In this document: piece after piece, positions 1 to 6,059 of the stretch
Numbering within the stretch: the stretch's first letter is position 1
How the letters are laid out: the number at the start of each line of letters is the position of its first letter
Source: Chlamydiota bacterium
GTDB taxonomy: Bacteria > Chlamydiota > Chlamydiia > Chlamydiales > Rhabdochlamydiaceae
Assembly: GCA_013041585.1 (NCBI GenBank)
Contig: JABEVM010000217.1
Coordinates: 1 to 6,093, forward strand
Length of the DNA stretch: 6,093 bases
Direction of reading: 5' to 3'
Program-made: the position numbers and the translations under genes
The notes under the pieces: generated by a model
Seen by the model: the letters and a program-made list of their open reading frames with translations, nothing else
Database searches by the model: none
Told to the model about the DNA's origin: nothing

Positions 1-1
1 C

Positions 2-394
2 TATAAGGCAGCTCAAACAGCATCTACAGATCCAATAAAAGCCGTAGAAATTGCCAAGGAAATCCCTAGGGGTAGACTAAAGTGGCATCTAATATCAAAT
101 ATTCTTTTTACGGCAACCGAGGCAGCCGCGAAAGAGACTGATAAAGAGAAATCTATGAAAACCTTTACCTGGGTCTGCTCCGAAGCCGATAAGATCCCCC
201 TGGCTGGAGTGAAAGCAAGCGCTTTTAAAGCAATTCTTCCTAACCTTCCAAAAGACTCTACCCTTGCAAAAGAAGCTGAGAAAAAAGCAGCTGAAAAGCC
301 CCCTGCAGGACCACAAGGAAGACCACATGGGCATCACAGACACCATGAAGGTCACCACGGACATCATAGAAGACATTTTACATCTAAGCTGTAG
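2..394 (+). CDS. Hypothetical helical-repeat protein with His-rich C-terminal tail (5' truncated by window edge)
   Basis: The reading frame is open from base 2 to the TAG at 392-394, giving 130 residues, so this is the C-terminal end of a longer protein. The ATG at 155 is internal: the frame upstream is open and protein-like, with no ribosome binding site before the ATG. Visible residues 10-36 begin DPIKAVEIAKEIP and are followed by a second similar unit at about 52-79 (MKTFTWVCSEADKIP, then a KASAFKAI helix). Both read as a helix, an I-P turn and a second helix with a period of about 40-44 residues, resembling TPR- or HEAT-like solenoid repeats. A Lys/Ala/Glu-rich linker and a PPAGP segment then lead into a tail with ten histidines in 17 residues (bases 326-376). 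Such tails often bind Ni, Zn or Cu, but that role is inferred here. I do not recognise the family. Transcription ends at the hairpin 15 bases downstream. Confidence 0.75.
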   Translation, partial: YKAAQTASTDPIKAVEIAKEIPRGRLKWHLISNILFTATEAAAKETDKEKSMKTFTWVCSEADKIPLAGVKASAFKAILPNLPKDSTLAKEAEKKAAEKPPAGPQGRPHGHHRHHEGHHGHHRRHFTSKL

Positions 395-409
395 AAGCTT
401 TTGAGACTC

Positions 410-454
410 AAGAGCCCCCTTTGTGAAAACTTCGCAAAGGGGGCTCTTCTTTTT
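410..454 (+). terminator. Strong Rho-independent terminator of the left-edge gene
   Basis: A perfect 14-bp inverted repeat (AAGAGCCCCCTTTG at 410-423 and its complement at 435-448) extends inward by a T-G wobble and three more pairs to a 3-base loop, about 18 pairs in all. It is followed by CTTTTT at 449-454. This is a classic intrinsic terminator for the + strand gene ending at 394. In the minus direction the same stem is preceded by an A-rich stretch but followed only by GAGTCTC, so it would terminate weakly, if at all, for the permease gene that converges on it. The stop codon of that gene (453-455) lies inside the T-run. Confidence 0.92.
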
Positions 455-1664
455 AGAGTAAATTATAGATTTGGACAAGCAGCACAAAAATTGCCATAGC
501 AAACAAAGAAACAAGCACCCCTTTTCCACCTAAAACCTGATAAGGGCCTTCGATCCGTTTACTATATCTCCCTATCCAGACCATCATCACAGGGATTAAT
601 CCGCTTAAAAGAGCATCGCCAAATCCTCCGGAAAGCTCTAAGAAAAAAATGAAGGCGTTTGGATAGAGAAGGGTAAATAAAAGCGCAGGTATTACAATTA
701 AACTTCCTAAGATCCAATAATTAGAGCCCTGCTTTTTGATTTTTAGTGCATCGCTTAAAAAATCAAATAATCCAAGCGCAATCCCTAAGTAGGATGTCAC
801 TAAAGCAAAAAATGCGAAATAGTCGGCAAAAACACCAAGCAGGGAGCTGTCAGTCAAATTGCGTAGGGATTCGATAACTGAAGAGCCTCTTTCTAGGGTC
901 TGTGCTAAACCATACTCCCCTTCTACGGGAATTTGTCCAAGAGTAAGACACTGCCAAATCAGATAGATAACAAAAGGAATAGAGGTCCCTAAAATGATCG
1001 ATTTTCGTAGCATCCCAGGGTCTCTGTGCAAATACGGGGTCAAACTTGGAACAATTAGTTGATAGCTAAAAGTTGTAAAAATGATAGGCATGGCAGTAAA
1101 AGAATGGTTCCAGTTCATATGCTGTAAATAATCGAGACGAATTTCGTCCACTCCAACGGTAACAAGCGCAATATAAGCTGCAATCATTCCAACAACTAGA
1201 ATCGCATTGATCCTCCCTATGACACGCGTGCCTAAATAGATCATAGCCCCAAAAATGAGGGTAAATAAAAGACAAGACTCAATTCTTGAAAGAGGAAATC
1301 CGATAAGCTTAAGAGCTGCTACAGCTACAATCTCTCCTCCTCCGGAGTTATAAGCAATTAAAGAAGCATATCCCATAAAAAGGTACAACATGACTGCTGC
1401 AAACTTTCCAAATCTCCCTAGAAGTCGAGAGGCCATTGTCGTGATATGAGCACCTTCTTCCATCCAGAGGTTTGCTTCGATTAAAAGAAGCCCTGTTAAT
1501 GTCATAAAAACCCAACACGCCCCCATTAAAACAAGAGAGGGGAAAAAACCGGCTGGAGCGGTGATGACAGGAAGAGCTAGCATACCTCCTCCAATACAGG
1601 TGCCCGAAACTAAGAGCGTCGCACCAAAAACAGTGCCTTTTTTAACAACATGAGGTTGAAACAT
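453..1664 (-). CDS. tyrP: Aromatic amino acid permease, TyrP/TnaB/Mtr (HAAAP) family
   Basis: This 403-residue inner-membrane protein is expected to import tyrosine or tryptophan by proton symport. The N-terminus carries the family hallmark GTCIGGGMLALPV (residues 21-33), the broken first helix that forms the substrate site, followed by a PAGFFPS turn. About eleven hydrophobic segments can be marked, near 11-33, 41-63, 88-108, 128-147, 153-172, 187-210, 222-242, 275-300, 316-336, 350-366 and 380-401. Length and helix count match the E. coli TyrP/Mtr family (about 400 residues, 11 helices). The ATG is preceded by AAAAAGG at a 5-base spacing. The gene starts 49 bases after the M24 peptidase on the same strand and converges on the left-edge gene. 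Chlamydiae retain this family, some with several copies. The sequence does not say whether tyrosine or tryptophan is preferred, so the symbol names the family more than a proven substrate. Confidence 0.9.
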   Translation of the reverse strand: MFQPHVVKKGTVFGATLLVSGTCIGGGMLALPVITAPAGFFPSLVLMGACWVFMTLTGLLLIEANLWMEEGAHITTMASRLLGRFGKFAAVMLYLFMGYASLIAYNSGGGEIVAVAALKLIGFPLSRIESCLLFTLIFGAMIYLGTRVIGRINAILVVGMIAAYIALVTVGVDEIRLDYLQHMNWNHSFTAMPIIFTTFSYQLIVPSLTPYLHRDPGMLRKSIILGTSIPFVIYLIWQCLTLGQIPVEGEYGLAQTLERGSSVIESLRNLTDSSLLGVFADYFAFFALVTSYLGIALGLFDFLSDALKIKKQGSNYWILGSLIVIPALLFTLLYPNAFIFFLELSGGFGDALLSGLIPVMMVWIGRYSKRIEGPYQVLGGKGVLVSLFAMAIFVLLVQIYNLL

Positions 1665-1675
1665 GAACGCCTTTT

Positions 1676-1703
1676 TCTATAATTTGACAGAATACAAAAT
1701 CAA
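1676..1703 (-). promoter_or_regulatory. Weak candidate promoter before the aromatic amino acid permease
   Basis: Reading the minus strand, TTGATT (1703-1698), a 16-base spacer and TATAGA (1681-1676) fit a sigma70-like pattern, with 4 of 6 -35 bases and 4 of 6 -10 bases matching. The predicted start would fall only about 5 bases before the ATG and would cut off the AAAAAGG ribosome binding site. It is therefore a doubtful promoter, and read-through from the peptidase gene is a good alternative. Confidence 0.2.
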
Positions 1704-1713
1704 AAATATGCCT

Positions 1714-2901
1714 CTAAAACAAACACTGGATTTTTTCTTGAGGCTGACTTGTAATTTCTATTTCCCCTTTCTCCGAAATATATACATCGTATTCGAGCCT
1801 GACCCCGAACTCTTTTAAATAAATTCCCGGCTCAATTGTAAAACAGGTTCTAGGAAGAAGTGGTCTTTCATCTAAAATCTCTAAGCTGTCAAGACTGGCT
1901 CCAGGACCATGATTGTGTATATGAAGGTTATGTCCGGTTCGATGAATAAACTGCTCGCCATATCCTTTTTCTTGAATGACCCTTCTGCATACTTCATCGA
2001 CTTCAAACCCTTTGACAACTTGGTTGTTTGCAAAACGCATTTTTACAAATTCAGTTGCTGCTTCTTGAGCCTCTCGTACAATGGAAAAAATTTCTTTTTG
2101 TAATGGGCTCGGCTTTTGCGAAGCTACTGCCACATGAGTGAGATCAGCAAATACAGCGCCGCCTACATCCTTTTTGCACCACACATCAAGAAGAATAAAA
2201 TCCCCTTTTCGAATTGGGCTGCTACTTTCTTTTGTTGGGCAGTAGTGTGGGCTACCACTGTTGCCGTTTACGGCAACAATCGGCTCTCCTTCAGTCACGA
2301 ATTTATTCTTCTCCATTTGCCTTAAGATCCACTGCTGAAGGCAGTATTCATCTATATGACGCCCCTCTTCAAGGGCCATTTTGATTTGTAGGAGGCCATC
2401 TTGAATCAGCTTTTCCAAAAATTTGGCAGCCTCTATGTGAGTTTGATACTGGAAGGGGCTCCAAAGACATGTAAAATGTTGCAAGAAGGGCCCTGAGCTT
2501 ATGACCTCTACTCCAAGTTCTCTGATCAGTTCGACAGTTCCCGCATCAACTTTGGAAATGTATGGGTTCATACCAAGTGGTGAGTATTCCATCGCAACTG
2601 TTTTTGCACCTTTTAAGATCTTTTCCAAATCAGACCGCAGGCTATGCCATTTCATGTAGAGGAGTTTTTCACCGGGCAAATGATCCATTACATGCGAGTC
2701 CAGAACATGGATGAGCTGCTTTGGCTGTCCCTCTGCTGGAATCCAATAAAAAAATCGACGTGTTAGATGTGCATGTTTAGGAACACATAAGAAATCATAG
2801 AGGAGCTCATTGCTTTTATGAAAATCATAAATCAACCACCCGTCTATGTGATGTTCTTTAAGCAGCTTTTGAACGTTATGAATTCTATCTAAAATATCCA
2901 T
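1714..2901 (-). CDS. M24-family metallopeptidase (Xaa-Pro aminopeptidase/dipeptidase type)
   Basis: This 395-residue, probably cytosolic enzyme should remove or split N-terminal residues next to proline, using two metal ions. Residues 1 to about 150 form the creatinase-like N-terminal domain (GWLIYDF near 21; VAMEYSP near 102-108; KVDAGTVEL near 117-125). The C-terminal pita-bread domain shows the complete ligand set: D239 in LLDVW, D253 in FADLTHV, H324 in HRTGH, E357 in FTIEPGIYL and E370 in VRLEYD. Further active-site histidines are likely H219 (SPHY) and those in LHIHNHG (326-332). The ATG is preceded by AAGGAAAAGG. The gene starts 53 bases after the HEAT-repeat gene and ends 49 bases before the permease. 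The N-terminal wording resembles a widespread group of about 395-residue bacterial M24 proteins rather than E. coli PepP (about 440), so pepP is not assigned. Whether it acts on dipeptides or longer peptides cannot be read from sequence. Confidence 0.9.
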   Translation of the reverse strand: MDILDRIHNVQKLLKEHHIDGWLIYDFHKSNELLYDFLCVPKHAHLTRRFFYWIPAEGQPKQLIHVLDSHVMDHLPGEKLLYMKWHSLRSDLEKILKGAKTVAMEYSPLGMNPYISKVDAGTVELIRELGVEVISSGPFLQHFTCLWSPFQYQTHIEAAKFLEKLIQDGLLQIKMALEEGRHIDEYCLQQWILRQMEKNKFVTEGEPIVAVNGNSGSPHYCPTKESSSPIRKGDFILLDVWCKKDVGGAVFADLTHVAVASQKPSPLQKEIFSIVREAQEAATEFVKMRFANNQVVKGFEVDEVCRRVIQEKGYGEQFIHRTGHNLHIHNHGPGASLDSLEILDERPLLPRTCFTIEPGIYLKEFGVRLEYDVYISEKGEIEITSQPQEKIQCLF

Positions 2902-2929
2902 GACCTTTTCCTTCCGAGTACTATTTTGT

Positions 2930-2958
2930 ATACTACTGATCGACCTCTTCTAGGTCAA
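2930..2958 (-). promoter_or_regulatory. Candidate sigma70-type promoter for the M24 peptidase
   Basis: Reading the minus strand, TTGACC (2958-2953; 5 of 6 matches to TTGACA) is separated by exactly 17 bases from TAGTAT (2935-2930; 4 of 6 matches to TATAAT). The -35 box overlaps the TGA stop codon of the HEAT-repeat gene (2957-2955). The expected start near 2923 would leave a leader of roughly 22 bases that still contains the AAGGAAAAGG ribosome binding site, which makes the placement sensible. A small inverted repeat (GACCT/AGGTC, 2942-2956) sits within the spacer and -35 box and could be a chance match or an operator half-site pair. Confidence 0.45.
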
Positions 2959-4760
2959 TGATGTAAACATTGGATGATTGCGCAAGCTGCGATCACTCGA
3001 AGAACTTGAAAAGGTTCGGACAAGATTTGTACTAAAAATGGGACGCAAGATGGATCGCCAATATGAGCGATCGCCTCCAGAATATGAACTTTTAGATCTC
3101 TATCTACAAACGGATAGGCTTTTTGTAAAACTTCGATAGCAGAATAATCATTTCCTACAATGGCAAGAACAAGAGCCGCTTGAATGCGGATTTTTCCATC
3201 AGGATCTTTCAGCAGATTTTTTATAATAGAAAGGGCTTCTTCTCCTCCTTCTTGAAGAAGTAATGCGGCAGCAGAGCTTGTAATCCCCCACGTGCTATTT
3301 TTTAAAAACTCTTTGACCGCAATTTCTGCTTTTGGATGTTCCATAACGCTTAAAATCGATAAGATTTCAAGACGAACAAATTGATCTACAACAACTGGAT
3401 AATGAGGAATTTGTTCAATATGCTTTACTCTACTAGGGCTTAGGCTACGAAAAAAGGGATTGAAGTGATTTTCCCACATCCATAGATCCTCTTTTTTCAT
3501 AGAAAACTCGTAGAGAGTATCTGTGGCGAGTTTTACATCGACCCTTTGTCCGATTAGGCTCATAGCAAGTGTCGCCTTGACATACGGATCTTTGCTTACA
3601 CGAAGCATGTGCGATGCGAGTTTTTGTCCCGATTTCCCAGTCACTGCAAGCGCCGCTGCCGCAAGTCTTCGCTCTTCCGGGACCTGTCCTGCGATTTTAG
3701 CTTCGAGTAGCTGGGGCCCACATTCCTGCCGTAAAAGGGTTGCAAGCCATCCTGCTGTAATTTGCACCACTGGATCGCTATCTTGCATGCAAGATCCGAC
3801 CACTTCCCATAAAGGCTTTTCTTGCCACTGTTCTACCCTCAAGAAACCGAGGGCATTTAAAGCTGCAACACGCACATGAGGAGATGGGTCTTTTATCAAA
3901 TCAATAAGGAAGTGAGCGTTTTCTACAAGTTCAAAATGCATGATGATCTGGCAGGAAAGTTCTCGAAGGCCGGCTCTTGAGCTTCGTACTAAACCTTGCA
4001 GCTCACCCTTGTCTATTTTTTCATACAAAGAAGAAAGGGCTATGATCGCAGACGCTCTTTCTTCAGCGATGGTTTGGGGATTCGCGATAATTTCTTGCAG
4101 CACGGGAAAAGCTTTTTTCACTTTCATCATACCCAGGGAGTCGATGATGGATAAGCGCACGTACCAGACTTTTTCTTTTTGCAAAAGAGTGAGCAGCTCA
4201 TCTTTTAAAATCTCATCTCCAAGCATTGAGCATAGCTTTGCAGACAATGCTCTCATGTATGCATTTGAATTACGCAAATGCTCTAATATCAAAGGGATCG
4301 CCCGTACGTCGTTTGTAAAAGAGGCTCCTAAAAGAGAAGATACTTTGATAGGAAACTGCGCAGAATTTTGTCCCTTTTGCAAAATCCCCCAAGCAATTTC
4401 TTCTATCAGAGAAGGATCCTCTTTCAACTCTTCAAACATGAGGATAGATTTGCCATATTGCTCAAGCGCTTTCATCTCCTCCCCTCTGGTTGCTAAAGCT
4501 CGAATGAGGGCGCGTTGCATAAGCTTTGATGCGGGGGTGGTTTTTAAAAAATTTTCTGCCTCTATCGCTGCCGAGGCAGTATCTGCTAAGTGCAAATGGG
4601 CATAGACTCTTCTAGCTGTTAGCGTCTCCGCAGTTTGGACATCATTATCTGGCTTTTGGCATACCATTTTCTCTACACAAGATTTTTCTGCGCCTTGTTT
4701 TTCAGAGGCGCTTACGAAAAGCAAAGATAAAGGAAAAAATAGATAAAATACTTTTTTCAA
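2955..4760 (-). CDS. Exported HEAT-repeat protein, function unknown
   Basis: This 601-residue protein begins with a clear Sec signal peptide: MKK, a hydrophobic core FYLFFPLSLLF, and a likely signal peptidase I site after VSA (about residue 18). No lipobox cysteine follows, so it should be periplasmic or further exported. Residues 50-130 are helical and TPR-like. From about 150 to the end, two-helix HEAT or PBS-lyase-type units recur, for example DPSPHVRVAALNALG (291-305), DPDGKIRIQAALVLAIVG (519-536), DLKVHILEAIAHIG (555-568) and a last unit at 570-600. HEAT solenoids bind other proteins; no catalytic motif is seen. The start codon is TTG, supported by GGAGA seven bases upstream and by the signal peptide starting there; no alternative ATG fits. 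It lies 69 bases after the HIT gene and 53 before the peptidase. Two cysteines (C28, C34) in the mature N-terminus could pair outside the cytoplasm. No symbol is assigned. Confidence 0.85.
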   Translation of the reverse strand: MKKVFYLFFPLSLLFVSASEKQGAEKSCVEKMVCQKPDNDVQTAETLTARRVYAHLHLADTASAAIEAENFLKTTPASKLMQRALIRALATRGEEMKALEQYGKSILMFEELKEDPSLIEEIAWGILQKGQNSAQFPIKVSSLLGASFTNDVRAIPLILEHLRNSNAYMRALSAKLCSMLGDEILKDELLTLLQKEKVWYVRLSIIDSLGMMKVKKAFPVLQEIIANPQTIAEERASAIIALSSLYEKIDKGELQGLVRSSRAGLRELSCQIIMHFELVENAHFLIDLIKDPSPHVRVAALNALGFLRVEQWQEKPLWEVVGSCMQDSDPVVQITAGWLATLLRQECGPQLLEAKIAGQVPEERRLAAAALAVTGKSGQKLASHMLRVSKDPYVKATLAMSLIGQRVDVKLATDTLYEFSMKKEDLWMWENHFNPFFRSLSPSRVKHIEQIPHYPVVVDQFVRLEILSILSVMEHPKAEIAVKEFLKNSTWGITSSAAALLLQEGGEEALSIIKNLLKDPDGKIRIQAALVLAIVGNDYSAIEVLQKAYPFVDRDLKVHILEAIAHIGDPSCVPFLVQILSEPFQVLRVIAACAIIQCLHH

Positions 4761-4767
4761 AAGATGG

Positions 4768-4772
4768 TCTCC
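4768..4772 (-). promoter_or_regulatory. Ribosome binding site that fixes the TTG start of the HEAT-repeat gene
   Basis: GGAGA on the minus strand lies seven bases before TTG at 4760-4758. The codons that follow encode MKKVFYLFF, a typical signal peptide start. Position and spacing together support TTG as the true initiator. Confidence 0.7.
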
Positions 4773-4812
4773 AAGATAACATCCCTTTTTTCCTTATTAG
4801 AGAAAGATCGAG

Positions 4813-4818
4813 ATTATA
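4813..4818 (-). promoter_or_regulatory. Candidate -10 box (TATAAT) before the HEAT-repeat gene
   Basis: A perfect TATAAT lies in the 69-base gap between the HIT and HEAT-repeat genes, on the coding strand of the latter. The hexamer 17 bases upstream (CATTTA) is a poor -35 match, so this is at best a weak or factor-dependent promoter. A start here would give a leader of about 45 bases containing the GGAGA ribosome binding site. Confidence 0.3.
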
Positions 4819-4829
4819 GAGCAATTGAA

Positions 4830-5165
4830 TTATGCTAAATGGTGAAACGGCCGGCCCGCAATGAAATGAAAGTGCAGATGGAAAATTGTCTGGCCAGCGC
4901 CCGGCCCATTATTTGTGAGCAAACGATACCCATCTTCCACATCCAGCTCTTTGGCTAATATTTGCGCAACTTTTGTCACTTCACCAAGAATAAAAAAGTC
5001 TTCCTCTCCAAGAGATTGAAGATCTTTTATTTCTTTCTTTGGGACAAGTAAAATATGGATGGGCGCCACAGGCGCAATATCTTTAAAAGCGATTACATGC
5101 TCGTTTTCAAAAACTTTATCGCAAGGAAGATCTCCTTCAATGATTTTTGAAAAAATTGTGCTCAT
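4830..5165 (-). CDS. HIT-family (HINT-like) nucleotide hydrolase/transferase
   Basis: This 111-residue cytosolic protein belongs to the histidine triad superfamily, whose HINT branch hydrolyses purine nucleoside phosphoramidates and adenylated amines. Residues 3-12 (TIFSKIIEGD) and 31-43 (APVAPIHILLVPK) are the typical HINT start and central strand. The triad HLHFHF occupies residues 96-101, with H98 the expected nucleophile, preceded by NNGPGAGQTIF. The protein ends RPFHHLA and lacks the usual WPPG tail. The start is ATG at 5165, not the in-frame ATG at 5228: the HINT fold begins at MSTIFSKII and the upstream 21 residues are the MYG1 gene read in another frame. GGAAAGA lies 5 bases before the ATG, and TAATG joins it to MYG1, indicating translational coupling. 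I recall a HIT gene (ycfF, about CT385) in the same position in C. trachomatis. The physiological substrate is unknown. Confidence 0.93.
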   Translation of the reverse strand: MSTIFSKIIEGDLPCDKVFENEHVIAFKDIAPVAPIHILLVPKKEIKDLQSLGEEDFFILGEVTKVAQILAKELDVEDGYRLLTNNGPGAGQTIFHLHFHFIAGRPFHHLA

Positions 5166-6049
5166 TATTTTCTTTCCATTTCCAAAATTTTCTGAAGTGC
5201 TAACAAAGCATCTTCTTTGGTCTTCCACACAGAAATAAATCTCCCCTTATGACAAAAGATCGCTCCAGGAATTCCGGTAACTTTTTCTAAATCCTTTTCA
5301 AGAAGACCTGCCCAATTCTCTGGCAAAGGAAGTCGAACTTTCATACGATCTTGACTGTTTGGCGGGATCCCTCGAAGCTTCCAATGATCTCCGGATGGCA
5401 TAATCACAAACTTGGCTGGATGTCTTTCCCCGCCTAGTTCAAAAAAGATGTCCATCCAAGGAAGGGCTTGTGAAAAATGTAGATAAATTTCTTGGGTTGC
5501 CATGCTCGCTATGACTTCTTCTCTGCAGGACTGCATGTAACGATATCTTTGCAAAAGTCTTTGCAAATGCCCTACGACAAAATGGAGCGCATCTGAAAAA
5601 GCGGCGTTTTGCATTTCTTCGTTTGCATCGTAGCGAATAGGAACGAAGTTGGAGATAACATTAGAAAAACTACAGTGTCCTACTGTATATGATACTCTTC
5701 CATTATCGTGGGCATCCACTCCTAAGATGAGGGAATGATTTAGAAAATTATAAATAGTTTCATCAATGATCTGATTTACTTTGATATAGAGCAGCACCAT
5801 GCCAGCGCTACTTAATTCCCCTTGGTAGTCAATTTGATGATGATCAAGTCTCTTTGACTGAGGGTCGTATATTCCACCTACGTCGCATACATATTCGCAC
5901 TTTTGCAATTTTTCTGGGTCTCTTGTGCGAACGATCTTATCTTCATCGATCAAATCAAATACAAGTAAAAGAGCGCATGCAGTGACTTCATCTGCGTGGA
6001 AAGAACCATTATGCGTTCCACAACTTCTTGGTATCATTTTTGTATCCAT
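5165..6049 (-). CDS. MYG1-family protein, DHH-like 3'-5' exonuclease/metal-dependent hydrolase
   Basis: This 294-residue protein matches the MYG1 (Gamm1) family, distantly related to DHH phosphoesterases. Eukaryotic MYG1 is described as a 3'-5' RNA exonuclease; older bacterial annotations say metal-dependent hydrolase. Motifs in order are GTHNGSFHADE (11-21), DVGGIYDP (56-63), RLDHHQ (67-72, the DHH-like core), GVDAHDNG (110-117) and the C-terminal FCHKGRF (265-271). All likely metal-binding His and Asp residues are present and the length is close to that of other MYG1 proteins, so it looks intact. The start is taken as ATG at 6049, with AAGGA five bases upstream. An in-frame TTG at 6064 would add MKRKK but has no ribosome binding site. 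The stop TAA shares one base with the HIT start. Only 44 bases upstream are in view, so its promoter cannot be judged. RNA as the bacterial substrate is inferred. Confidence 0.9.
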   Translation of the reverse strand: MDTKMIPRSCGTHNGSFHADEVTACALLLVFDLIDEDKIVRTRDPEKLQKCEYVCDVGGIYDPQSKRLDHHQIDYQGELSSAGMVLLYIKVNQIIDETIYNFLNHSLILGVDAHDNGRVSYTVGHCSFSNVISNFVPIRYDANEEMQNAAFSDALHFVVGHLQRLLQRYRYMQSCREEVIASMATQEIYLHFSQALPWMDIFFELGGERHPAKFVIMPSGDHWKLRGIPPNSQDRMKVRLPLPENWAGLLEKDLEKVTGIPGAIFCHKGRFISVWKTKEDALLALQKILEMERK

Positions 6050-6054
6050 CTTCT

Positions 6055-6059
6055 TCCTT
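6055..6059 (-). promoter_or_regulatory. Ribosome binding site that favours the ATG start of the MYG1 gene
   Basis: AAGGA on the minus strand ends five bases before the ATG at 6049-6047. The competing upstream TTG (6064-6062) overlaps this region and is preceded by TTTCTTCGTTC, with no purine-rich site. The shorter start is therefore preferred. Confidence 0.65.

Noticed and set aside
155..394. A stand-alone 79-residue His-rich protein starting at ATG 155.
   Set aside because: The same frame is open and protein-like back to base 2, the helical repeat pattern continues across the ATG, and no ribosome binding site precedes it. It is the end of a longer gene.
95..529. Minus-strand frame of 144 codons across the terminator and left-edge gene.
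   Set aside because: It crosses the strong terminator hairpin, overlaps two better-supported genes, and its Cys/Phe/Ser-rich translation shows no domain.
2942..2956. GACCT-N5-AGGTC inverted repeat as a terminator for the HEAT-repeat gene.
   Set aside because: The stem is only 5 pairs, includes the stop codon and has no T-run after it.
3523..4605. Two sizeable + strand open frames (118 and 221 codons) antisense to the HEAT-repeat gene.
   Set aside because: Their translations are Ser/Cys-rich with no recognisable domain. The opposite frame has clear HEAT repeats and a signal peptide, so these are shadows.
5166..5228. A 21-residue N-terminal extension of the HIT protein from ATG at 5228.
   Set aside because: It overlaps the end of the MYG1 coding region, does not resemble HINT N-termini, and ATG 5165 has a ribosome binding site and matches the usual family start.
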